From JBCDCP01 sp039181495 (GTDB taxonomy: Bacteria; Pseudomonadota; Alphaproteobacteria; Rhizobiales; Tepidamorphaceae), in contig JBCDCP010000059.1 in the NCBI GenBank assembly GCA_039181495.1, positions 1 through 19,091 of the forward strand: a stretch of 19,091 nucleotides of DNA, given 5' to 3'. The translations under genes were made by a program, and so were the position numbers. Numbering within the stretch: position 1 is the stretch's first letter; every line of letters begins with the position of its first letter. Positions 1 to 6,253 of this stretch are shown here, piece by piece. Under the pieces are notes generated by a model. It saw only the letters and a program-made list of their open reading frames with translations, was not told the DNA's origin and searched no databases.

Positions 1-2
1 CG

Positions 3-347
3 GATGGCCGATCGATGGAACTGAAAGGATCACGCGACTCGAACTACAGTTTGCAATTCATCGGAAAATCAGCGGTTGGAGACATATTGGTCCGGATCAG
101 ACCCCTGACCGAACAGAACTCCGCCGAGACGCTCAGCAATGCTCTTCCGATCTCTGTTCGCGAGGGCGAAGTGCTGGCTTGGCTGGCCAATGGCAAGTCA
201 AACCGTGACATCGCAGAAATCCTGGAACTGAGCCCGCGCACAGTGACCAAGCATGTCGAGCAGATCTTTCTCAAGCTCGGTGTCGAGAACAGAACGGCCG
301 CCGCCGCCATTGCACTGCGTCATCTGTTTCAAGCTGACGGTCTTTGA
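3..347 (+). CDS. LuxR-family DNA-binding protein, C-terminal part (5' end outside window)
   Basis: The visible part ends in a LuxR/NarL helix-turn-helix. It reads ISVREGEVLAWLANGKSNRD, then IAEILELSPRTVTKHVEQIF, then LKLGVENRTAAAAIALR, which matches the four-helix domain with its conserved E, G, N, I and the T-V-x-K-H recognition helix. The frame stays open to the left edge with no stop, and the ATG at 15 has no clear ribosome binding site. I therefore infer that this is the tail of a longer protein, most likely a response regulator with an N-terminal receiver domain. The stretch before the HTH (Y-S-L-Q-F-I-G-K-S) resembles the linker of that architecture. The target genes cannot be told from the sequence. 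The 262 bases after it, up to the hydrolase gene, show no convincing gene or terminator. Confidence 0.8.
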   Translation, partial: DGRSMELKGSRDSNYSLQFIGKSAVGDILVRIRPLTEQNSAETLSNALPISVREGEVLAWLANGKSNRDIAEILELSPRTVTKHVEQIFLKLGVENRTAAAAIALRHLFQADGL

Positions 348-609
348 GAGCCAACGTGCTGTGCGATCAAGAACGCCAGCAAGACAAATCTCAGAAGTTT
401 GGCGGGGCCGGCTCAATATCCGATTGATCGGCGAGTTGGACCTCAACCGATGAGCGCCTCTGCCAGAATCAATGGTTCATTCGCGGAGCCTCAGCAGTTT
501 TCTACGCGATAATACGATCAACTGAACTACCAACTGGAACCGCCCAGCAATTACTTGAGAAAGTCCACCTTTCGGGGCGTTTGTCGTGTGACTTTGTTGG
601 GAGGTGTCA

Positions 610-1797
610 TTGAGCGCACTGAACCGTGAAGTGCCGAGCCAATCACCATTGGCGCCTGAGCCGAAATCCATCGTTCGCCAAGGCGTGCGTTCTAAGGCCA
701 GACGCATGTTGGCGGCACTCGCAATCACCGGATTGGCTGGATGCGCGAACTCTCAGATTGTCCTTCCGGTCGTCGAGGAGCCGCGCATTCAGGTGGCCTC
801 GCAACGTGTTCTGGTTGCCACTACACGAGCGCCCGAAGCGGATCAGCTTGTGCGTTTCGCACGAGAGCGGTCGCCTGCTCTGAGCTTTGTGGACGTGGAT
901 GTCTCGATCCCACTTGATCGGCGTCCTGGCGAGATCGTACAGCCGAGCACTCTGCGCAGCCCGCCACGTGCTTTCACCGCCCGCTCGGTCGAGACTTTTT
1001 CTGACCAAGAGAGTTTTGTGGCCGCCATCAATCAGGACATGGCGACTCGCGCGCCGGGCAAGCGCGTCGCCTTTGTTTTTGTTCACGGGTACAATGTCGA
1101 CTTCGCCGCCGGCCTCTACATGCATGCGCAACTTGCTCATGATCTCGGCTTCGAAGCGCTGCCCATCCATTATTCTTGGCCGTCCGCAGGCGTTCTGCCC
1201 GGCTATCTCTATGATCGGGACAGTGTTCAGTTCGCCAGAGACGGGCTGGTTGATCTTCTGGACCTTCTCGTTCGCTCAGACGCCGAACAAATCCATTTCG
1301 TCGGGCATTCGATGGGCACGCTCCTCACGATGGAGTCGTTAAGGCAGGCAAGTCTGTCGGGTCGCCAGGACATACTGAGGTCGCTCGAGGCTGTGGTGCT
1401 TGCATCACCGGATATCGATGTCGATGTGTTTCGCCAGCAGGCTCGGCAGATTGACCCGATGCCTGAGCCTTTCGTGATCTTCGTATCGTCGCGCGACCAA
1501 GCGCTTCGTTTTTCTCAAGACATCCGCGGAGGGGCTCCGCGCGTTGGCCGCGGAGATGATATCGAAGAACTGCGTCAGGAAGGCTTCGTTGTGATTGACC
1601 TGTCGAACGTAAATGATGCCCACGATCAGATTCACCACTCAACGTTCGCAAAATCGCCATCCCTGATCAAAATGGTGCGTGAGGGGGAGTTAACGCGCGA
1701 AACGTTGATGCAGTCGAACAATGGTGCGTCCACCGTGCAGGGTCGGTTCAGCGGCATCACAAGCGCCGCCAGCTCTGTCATCAATTTGGGACAGTAG
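610..1797 (+). CDS. Alpha/beta hydrolase, DUF900-type, probable lipoprotein
   Basis: This is an alpha/beta hydrolase of the DUF900 (PF05990-like) group, whose substrates are unknown. The oxyanion-hole strand FVFVHGYNVDF lies about 156 residues downstream of the most upstream possible start (GTG 604). The nucleophile elbow GHSMG has its Ser at codon 236 counted from 604. An Asp in SPDIDVD (codons 270-272) and a His in NDAHDQIHHS (codons 340-345) are the likely remaining triad members. An N-terminal stretch RRMLAALAITGLAGCANS has charged residues, a hydrophobic core and an LAGC lipobox, so the protein is probably a lipid-anchored exported enzyme. The start is uncertain. GGGAGG at 599-604 serves TTG 610 with 5-nt spacing but overlaps GTG 604. 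ATG 706, just before the signal core, is a further option with AAGG 8 nt upstream. Confidence 0.85.
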   Translation: MSALNREVPSQSPLAPEPKSIVRQGVRSKARRMLAALAITGLAGCANSQIVLPVVEEPRIQVASQRVLVATTRAPEADQLVRFARERSPALSFVDVDVSIPLDRRPGEIVQPSTLRSPPRAFTARSVETFSDQESFVAAINQDMATRAPGKRVAFVFVHGYNVDFAAGLYMHAQLAHDLGFEALPIHYSWPSAGVLPGYLYDRDSVQFARDGLVDLLDLLVRSDAEQIHFVGHSMGTLLTMESLRQASLSGRQDILRSLEAVVLASPDIDVDVFRQQARQIDPMPEPFVIFVSSRDQALRFSQDIRGGAPRVGRGDDIEELRQEGFVVIDLSNVNDAHDQIHHSTFAKSPSLIKMVREGELTRETLMQSNNGASTVQGRFSGITSAASSVINLGQ

Positions 1798-2003
1798 TTT
1801 CCGTTCTTGCCAGGGCAGTCAGTGTCGCACTTTCATGGTGACGATGCTTGCCAAGGGGCGCTACCGGTCCAACAAAGTCGAAGAAGCAGATCTGCTCTTG
1901 GGCGTTGCCAAGGCTTGGCGCGCTCCTTTCCTGATTGCCGCGCTCGCCTGACCTTCAAGCTTGGACTATAGTGCCGTCTCGATGATCGGGGGACATTGAG
2001 GCA

Positions 2004-2852
2004 ATGGCAAAGAACAGTACTGGAAATTCTAAGGGTAATTCATCCAAACCTGGCAACGGAAGTTCCAAAGGGATTTCAAACGCTGCTTACGAAAAGGCTC
2101 TGACTCGCCAGCAGGTCGAACTGGTCAAACTCCAGGAATGGGTGAAGCATACCGGACACAGGGTGGCGATCGTGTTCGAAGGCCGCGACGCCGCTGGCAA
2201 GGGCGGTACCATCAAACGCATCACCGAGGCCTTGAATCCACGCATCTGCCAGGTGGTGGCCCTGCCGGCACCGACGGAACGGGAAAAGACCCAGTGGTAC
2301 TTCCAGCGTTATGTCCCGCATCTACCGGCCGCTGGCGAGATCATCATTTTTGATCGCTCCTGGTACAATCGCGCCGGCGTCGAGCGGGTCATGGGGTTCT
2401 GCACCGAAGACGAATACCGGGAGTTCATGCGCAGCTGTCCCGAATTTGAGCGCATGCTGGTGCGCGCGGGCATTCAGCTCATCAAATACTGGTTTTCGGT
2501 CAGCGACGAAGAACAGGAGCGGCGGTTTCAGAAACGCCTTACAGATCCGACGAAGCGCTGGAAGCTGAGCCCGATGGATCTGGAGAGCCGGAAGCGTTGG
2601 GTTGACTACTCAAAGGCCAAGGACGTCATGTTTTCCCACACCGACATCAAGCAGGCACCGTGGTATGTCGTGGCGTCGGACGTCAAGAAGCACGCACGGC
2701 TTAACTGCATCAATCACCTGTTGTCGATCATTCCCTACGAAGACGTCATGCCGGAGACGATTGAACTGGAAGACCGGCCGGAACAAGCAGGCTATGTACG
2801 CCCACCCATGGATGATCAGACCTTCGTTCCGGAAATTCACCATCTCGTCTGA
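2004..2852 (+). CDS. ppk2: Polyphosphate kinase 2 (PPK2)
   Basis: This is a single-domain PPK2-family kinase of 282 residues. The family moves phosphate between polyphosphate and nucleoside di- or monophosphates in the cytoplasm. The Walker A loop is GRDAAGKGGT at residues 60-69. The Walker B and lid motif follow as IIIFDRSWYNRAGVERVMGF from about residue 113, with Asp117 and Arg118. The family motifs KYWFSVSDEEQERRF and RWKLSPMDL are also present. Residues 1-25 are a Ser/Gly/Asn/Lys-rich tail of low complexity. Length and motifs fit the one-domain class that usually phosphorylates ADP or GDP, although nucleotide preference cannot be read safely from sequence. The ATG follows GGGGGA 10 bases upstream. 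The gene stands alone, with 205 bases before it and a small hairpin after it. Confidence 0.95.
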   Translation: MAKNSTGNSKGNSSKPGNGSSKGISNAAYEKALTRQQVELVKLQEWVKHTGHRVAIVFEGRDAAGKGGTIKRITEALNPRICQVVALPAPTEREKTQWYFQRYVPHLPAAGEIIIFDRSWYNRAGVERVMGFCTEDEYREFMRSCPEFERMLVRAGIQLIKYWFSVSDEEQERRFQKRLTDPTKRWKLSPMDLESRKRWVDYSKAKDVMFSHTDIKQAPWYVVASDVKKHARLNCINHLLSIIPYEDVMPETIELEDRPEQAGYVRPPMDDQTFVPEIHHLV

Positions 2853-2883
2853 CGTCCACTGGTCGAGAACGTCCATTCTTGCT

Positions 2884-2905
2884 CCCAACCACCGCTGCGG
2901 TTGGG
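2884..2905 (+). terminator. Candidate hairpin downstream of ppk2
   Basis: CCCAACC and GGTTGGG form a perfect 7-bp stem around the 8-base loop ACCGCTGC, 31 bases after the ppk2 stop. No run of T follows (CCTTGATC), so intrinsic termination would be weak. It may instead be an mRNA-end stabilising hairpin. Confidence 0.35.
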
Positions 2906-3115
2906 CCTTGATCGCGCTTGATGCTCGCGTGTCCGATCTTTCCGACCCGATTGACCAAGGTCCGTCTCGGGCTGCAAGCCAATGTTCGCCATAGCCCCAG
3001 AAATTGGCCTACAATCGGGTTGCAACACCGGATGCCTCTGCTTTGCGTGCGGTTCGCGAGATCCGGTGAGGACCCAATTCAGTTGGCTGTCGCAACATCC
3101 TATGTTTACATCCGG

Positions 3116-3138
3116 GTGCAATACTCCTGAGTGTGCAC
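3116..3138. promoter_or_regulatory. Inverted repeat upstream of the Cys-rich gene
   Basis: GTGCA-A-TACTC and GAGTG-TGCAC form a 10-bp dyad (one T-G pair, one bulged A) around a CT centre. The dyad ends 28 bases before the ATG of the Cys-rich protein and 16 bases before its ribosome binding site. It could be a metalloregulator operator or a leader hairpin. The binding protein is unknown. Confidence 0.45.
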
Positions 3139-3166
3139 CTGTGTGACCAGCCCCGAGGATAGCCCC

Positions 3167-3319
3167 ATGACCGATAAGCAAGAGTGTGCATGTGACGAAT
3201 GCCCGCCGAACTGCGATTGTGCCCAAGGTGAACCGACCGCTGACCAGTGTTGTTGCGGCCCAACGTGCAAGTGTGACGACTGCGCATGTGGCCCGAGCTG
3301 CGGATGCCCAGGGCGCTAG
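3167..3319 (+). CDS. Cysteine-rich metallothionein-like small protein
   Basis: This is a 50-residue acidic cytosolic protein with 14 cysteines at residues 7, 9, 12, 16, 18, 28, 29, 30, 34, 36, 39, 41, 45 and 47, mostly as CxC, CxxC and CxxxC pairs. There are no aromatic residues and no histidine. This composition is typical of metallothioneins, which bind Zn(II), Cu(I) or Cd(II) as thiolate clusters. Two Cys clusters (7-18 and 28-47) are separated by a Cys-free linker, residues 19-27. The frame also opens at GTG 3131. I chose ATG 3167 because GAGGA lies at 3155-3159 with ideal 7-base spacing, and because 3131 falls inside the inverted repeat. It does not obviously match the cyanobacterial SmtA layout, which has His residues and a zinc-finger core. 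The metal is unknown. Confidence 0.8.
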   Translation: MTDKQECACDECPPNCDCAQGEPTADQCCCGPTCKCDDCACGPSCGCPGR

Positions 3320-3441
3320 ACCAAGGCCTGACTGCTCAGCAATTCTCAGTGGGGAGGGACAAACGCGTCGTTGCGCCGCATGAGCACGGGTGTATCGACC
3401 CTGTGACCGTTCGTGGCGCCTAATGGCACTATAGCGGACCC

Positions 3442-3852
3442 CTAGATTCGGCGCAGGATCTTCTTGAGATCATGTTTGTCCGCGGAGGACAGCGGTGCAA
3501 GAATCTCCGAAAGTGCCTCGGCTACCGCGTGCTGAATCGTACCCACCGTCTTTCGACCTTCTGACGTCAGGCTGAGTAGTGACACGCGTGCGTCGTCGGG
3601 CGTTGATCGACGCTCAATCAGACCCTTCTGTTCCAACATTTGAACGACCCGTGTTGTCTGCGCTTTATCGCGGGACGTCAGGTTCACAAGGTCTTGGATG
3701 CGGGCCGGTTCGGATTCGGCCAGCGTCAGGAGAAATATGCCGCCGACCGGTCCGACACTGTGGTGATCGAACTCATCGGCCTTTGCGTTCAGGGTCGCAT
3801 TGATGCGTCGCATCAGGCGGTCGGTGAGATGGGCAATTTCAGTATCGGGCAT
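3442..3852 (-). CDS. MarR-family transcriptional regulator
   Basis: This is a winged-helix MarR-type regulator of about 136 residues. The helix-turn-helix and wing read IQDLVNLTSRDKAQTTRVVQ, then MLEQKGLIERRSTPDDARVS, then LLSLTSEGR, with the D-x-R wing motif. N- and C-terminal helices provide dimerisation. The frame can start at GTG 3882. ATG 3852 is more likely because 3882 lies within the palindrome that carries the promoter, and a transcript started from the minus-strand TGATATAGT would begin near 3862. No good Shine-Dalgarno precedes ATG 3852, which fits a very short leader. It diverges from the membrane-protein gene across a double palindrome, the classic arrangement for a self-repressing MarR controlling its neighbour. 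The ligand is unknown. Confidence 0.92.
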   Translation of the reverse strand: MPDTEIAHLTDRLMRRINATLNAKADEFDHHSVGPVGGIFLLTLAESEPARIQDLVNLTSRDKAQTTRVVQMLEQKGLIERRSTPDDARVSLLSLTSEGRKTVGTIQHAVAEALSEILAPLSSADKHDLKKILRRI

Positions 3853-3863
3853 AAAGACAGTTT

Positions 3864-3907
3864 GGTTGACTATATCAACCACTCTGAATAGGTTGATATA
3901 GTCAACC
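3864..3907. promoter_or_regulatory. Divergent MarR operator/promoter with a perfect 17-bp inverted repeat
   Basis: GGTTGACTATATCAACC (3864-3880) is followed after ACTCTGAATA by its exact reverse complement GGTTGATATAGTCAACC (3891-3907). Each arm is itself a dyad, GGTTGA-N5-TCAACC, the size and style of a MarR-dimer site. Each arm also contains TGATATAGT, an extended -10-like element: plus strand 3894-3902 toward the membrane protein, minus strand 3877-3869 toward marR. I infer two mirrored promoters, each covered by a repressor dimer. Confidence 0.8.
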
Positions 3908-3974
3908 TAATGACGTCGCCTGACACCAGCAAGGGTGTGTCAATCTGCGCGCTGACTGTGGGAAACGGATCGAG

Positions 3975-4427
3975 ATGACGACTGTTCAGGTTTCCGCACT
4001 GAAGATCGCTGCCGTTTTGTGGGTCATCTGGGGCCTGGTGCATGCGCTGGCCGGGTTCATTGTGCTTTCCGGGAGTGCGGCGGAAGGTGTTCAAGCAATC
4101 GCTGACGCTGTTGATCCGGCGCTGCTGGTTGGACCCTATCCCGACGCAGCCGGTGGCATACTGAACCAGCATGGCTGGAACCTCTTATGGTTCGGAATCG
4201 TCACGGGCATCGGCGGGGTCTTTATCTGGCGCGCAAACCTCACTGCCATTTGGGTCACAGCCTTGATCGGCGGCCTTGCCGACCTTGGGTACTTTCTGTT
4301 CCTCGATCTGGCGGGTTACGTGAACTTCTTTCCCGGAACCGTGATGACGCTGGTCTCGAGTACAGCGATCATACTCAGCGGATATGTCTGGCTAACCCAT
4401 CGCAACGCAGCGCGTGCGGATGCCTGA
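3975..4427 (+). CDS. Four-helix membrane protein of unknown function, probable MarR target
   Basis: This is a 150-residue integral membrane protein. Four hydrophobic segments can be seen: about residues 8-30 (ALKIAAVLWVIWGLVHALAG), 67-86 (WNLLWFGIVTGIGGVFIW), 88-110 (TAIWVTALIGGLADLGYFLF) and 118-142 (FPGTVMTLVSSTAIILSGYV). A roughly 35-residue acidic loop joins the first two. The Trp/His/Gly-rich helices look like a conserved small membrane family found in alphaproteobacteria, but I cannot name it or assign a function. Transcription probably starts from the palindrome near 3909, giving a leader of about 65 bases. GAG directly before the ATG is a weak ribosome binding site. The linkage to marR suggests a role in response to a small molecule. 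A 5-bp hairpin, CGGAT-GCCTG-ATCCG, overlaps its stop codon. Confidence 0.8.
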   Translation: MTTVQVSALKIAAVLWVIWGLVHALAGFIVLSGSAAEGVQAIADAVDPALLVGPYPDAAGGILNQHGWNLLWFGIVTGIGGVFIWRANLTAIWVTALIGGLADLGYFLFLDLAGYVNFFPGTVMTLVSSTAIILSGYVWLTHRNAARADA

Positions 4428-4448
4428 TCCGGCTGCCGACCTGCTCGA

Positions 4449-5447
4449 CTACTGAAACTTGTAGTGAAAGAAGCTTCCGCGCCAGTCGGCTGCTAGCTGA
4501 CGGGCTTCTTGCAGGGCCTGCGGCCGCAGCGTGGTGATCAGGGTCTCCAGCTCATTGTCCTTGAGACCTGAATCGCGGGCAAGCAGATACCATCGCGCCG
4601 CCTCGATCGGATCGGTGCGCACACCTCGACCGGCGGCGTAGAGTTTGGCGATGCGCAACTGGCCGACAACGTTGCCTCGCTGTGCGGCCCTTAGCAGCCA
4701 TTGCGCGGCCAGCGCATCATCCTGGGCAACGCCTTCGCCGCGAATGATCATCAGCGCATATTCGACCTCGGCGATGGGCAGGCCTTTCACCGCGGCTTCG
4801 CCCATCAGACGTGCGCTTTCAATGGCGTTATGTTCGACCCCGCGCCCTTCGGCGTGCATGACGGCAAGGTTGTAGATCGCTTCGGTGTGTCCTCGATCAG
4901 CGGCGAAATTCAACAGCTCGGCGGCGCGCTCGAAATTGCGCTCGACGACTTCACCCTCAAGATACATCAGCGCAAGATTGTAGTGCGCGGCAACGTGCCC
5001 CTGTTTGATGGCCTCTTCGAACCAGCCGCGGGCTTTTGCTTTGTCGATCGGGGTCCCTTCGCCGCGGGCCAGCATCAGAGCGAGTTCGAACTGGCCGGAG
5101 CGGTCGCCTGCGGTCGCGGCCTGCGAATACCACAGCACTGCCTTGGCGGGATCCTGTGGCACGCCCAGCCCATGCTGATAGATCCGCCCAAGCAAGGTCA
5201 TTGATGTTGCAACGTTGTCGCGGGCGAGGTGATGCGATTGCCGATACGCGGACAGATACAGCCCCTGCTCGTAGGCATTGTAGGCGGTTGCCGCGGTTGG
5301 GGCCTCCGGATCAGGCGGCGAGACCAGTGCGACCTGTTCGGTGGCTTGCGCATACGCCTTTGAAGATATGCTCAGAGGCACTGTGGCCGCCAAACCGGCC
5401 AGGAGCGCGAGCGCTCCGACGAGACTGTTCGCTCCCCGCCAGGTCAT
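4449..5447 (-). CDS. Exported Sel1-repeat (TPR-like) protein
   Basis: This protein has 332 residues and an N-terminal signal peptide: Arg4, a hydrophobic core NSLVGALALLAGLAATVPLS, and a probable cut after A-Y-A-Q-A. The rest is a tandem array of about six Sel1 repeats, each near 36 residues, with signatures such as ARLMGEAAVKGLPIAEVEYA and LGRIYQHGLGVPQDPAKAVL. Sel1 proteins are periplasmic or envelope scaffolds; the partner is unknown. The frame runs open upstream to 5672, but that extension overlaps the ThiE-like gene and reads as Arg-rich nonsense. ATG 5447 overlaps the ThiE-like stop codon (ATGA), indicating translational coupling, and precedes a proper signal peptide. It is the last gene of the minus-strand cluster and is convergent with the membrane-protein gene, 21 bases away. 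Confidence 0.88.
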   Translation of the reverse strand: MTWRGANSLVGALALLAGLAATVPLSISSKAYAQATEQVALVSPPDPEAPTAATAYNAYEQGLYLSAYRQSHHLARDNVATSMTLLGRIYQHGLGVPQDPAKAVLWYSQAATAGDRSGQFELALMLARGEGTPIDKAKARGWFEEAIKQGHVAAHYNLALMYLEGEVVERNFERAAELLNFAADRGHTEAIYNLAVMHAEGRGVEHNAIESARLMGEAAVKGLPIAEVEYALMIIRGEGVAQDDALAAQWLLRAAQRGNVVGQLRIAKLYAAGRGVRTDPIEAARWYLLARDSGLKDNELETLITTLRPQALQEARQLAADWRGSFFHYKFQ

Positions 5448-6106
5448 GATCCAGCCGCCCTGGCCATTGTCATATCTGCAAGTTGCGAGGCGAGCGTGCG
5501 GAGCCCGTTGGCGGCGTCGGGGCGGCCGCAAAACTCTGTTCCGAGTGCAACAAAGTCGGCGCCGGCTGCGGCCAGTGTTACGCAAGTTTCGATGTCGTCG
5601 CCAAACGCCACAGAAGGTACTTCGAACAGTTCTGCCCACCAGGTGACCAGTTCCGAATCTGGTGCTGTCCATCGGCCTTTATCCGCGCCAGCGAGGAGCA
5701 CGTAGTCTGGCTCCTGCTCACCCAGAAGCATCGCCCCATGCCGGTCGTCTGCCGGTCCGATACCGATATTGGCAGAGCGGCCTAGGCGTTCGCGCGCTGT
5801 GCGCACGCTGTACGTGCCATCGGTCAGATGGACGCCATCAAGATCCTGCATCTTGGCCGTGTTGATGTCGCCGAGGCTGACAAGTGCTGTTGCAACATCC
5901 ATGCTGGCTGCGCGATATCGCACAATCAAATCGGACGTGTCTTCGGCTGACAGGCCTCCGTGGTCCAGTATGGCGCAGGCGCAGGCACCAGTCTCCAGCA
6001 AGGTCTCAACACCGGTTTCGGCCCGAGCGAACACGACGATCCCCGGTGCGCCATGCACGCCAGGGGCGGTTATGTCGTGTGCGGGTTTCGCCGAAGACGT
6101 GGCCAT
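5444..6106 (-). CDS. ThiE-like (thiamine phosphate synthase family) protein, catalytic residues not evident
   Basis: This is a 220-residue TIM-barrel protein resembling thiamine phosphate synthase. Recognisable landmarks are D-G-V-H-L at residues 90-94, DYVLLAG at 134-140, PSVAFGD near 164-170 and ADFVALGT near 183-190. The canonical Q-x-R-x-K motif of strand 2 is replaced by CAILDHGGLS. The N-D motif before D-G-V-H is VSLGDINTA, and the T-x-T-K motif is AGADKGRW. I therefore infer that thiamine phosphate synthesis is doubtful. A ThiE-like gene after fba is a known arrangement in alphaproteobacteria, and such copies are usually annotated thiE by homology. It is separated from fba by 147 bases and coupled by ATGA to the Sel1 gene, so the two proteins are probably made together. 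Confidence 0.75.
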   Translation of the reverse strand: MATSSAKPAHDITAPGVHGAPGIVVFARAETGVETLLETGACACAILDHGGLSAEDTSDLIVRYRAASMDVATALVSLGDINTAKMQDLDGVHLTDGTYSVRTARERLGRSANIGIGPADDRHGAMLLGEQEPDYVLLAGADKGRWTAPDSELVTWWAELFEVPSVAFGDDIETCVTLAAAGADFVALGTEFCGRPDAANGLRTLASQLADMTMARAAGS

Positions 6107-6182
6107 CTCGCTCTCAACAGCTGGAACCAGCTCGATTCCAAATTAGGGCGGGTATGGTCAATATTCGGTGAAAATACGGCGA

Positions 6183-6208
6183 GAGCACTCCTTGGCTGGG
6201 GATTGCTC
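6183..6208. terminator. Hairpin between fba and the ThiE-like gene
   Basis: GAGCA-CTCC and GGGG-AT-TGCTC form a 9-bp stem (one T-G pair, two bulged bases) with loop TTGGCT. On the plus strand T-rich sequence follows; on the minus strand, the direction of the genes, none does at once. It may partly terminate or process the fba transcript before the ThiE-like gene. Confidence 0.35.
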
Positions 6209-6253
6209 TATTTGTCGTTTGTCTTCTGATGGGCTGTTAAGTCGGAAATTACC

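Larger units (their letters stand above)
2853..3166. other. 314-base intergenic region
   Basis: The region contains the ppk2 downstream hairpin (2884-2905) and the inverted repeat 3116-3138 near the metallothionein-like gene. Open frames crossing it on the minus strand have arginine/serine-rich translations with no recognisable domain and no good ribosome binding site. I found no convincing sigma-70 promoter, although a TTCAGT (3078) / TATGTT (3101) pair with a 17-base spacer is a weak possibility. Confidence 0.5.

Noticed and set aside
643..1170. 175-codon minus-strand open frame
   Set aside because: It is a shadow of the alpha/beta hydrolase gene. Its Arg/Ser/His-rich composition is typical of antisense frames in G+C-rich DNA.
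1721..1951. 76-codon plus-strand frame between the hydrolase and ppk2
   Set aside because: It begins inside the hydrolase gene in another frame. The part after 1797 is only about 50 residues with no ribosome binding site or recognisable motif.
2837..3226. 129-codon minus-strand open frame over the ppk2-to-metallothionein gap
   Set aside because: There is no ribosome binding site or domain, and it overlaps the convincing Cys-rich gene.
3385..3405. CACGGGT / ACCC-T-GTG hairpin between the Cys-rich gene and marR as a terminator
   Set aside because: It is a short bulged stem with no T tract, and may be chance in G+C-rich DNA.
4417..4431. CGGAT-GCCTG-ATCCG hairpin at the end of the membrane-protein gene as a terminator
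   Set aside because: It has only 5 bp, overlaps the stop codon and has no T tract on either strand.
5448..5672. N-terminal extension of the Sel1 protein frame upstream of 5447
   Set aside because: It lies inside the ThiE-like gene, is Arg-rich without structure, and hides a normal signal peptide that begins at ATG 5447 with an ATGA overlap.
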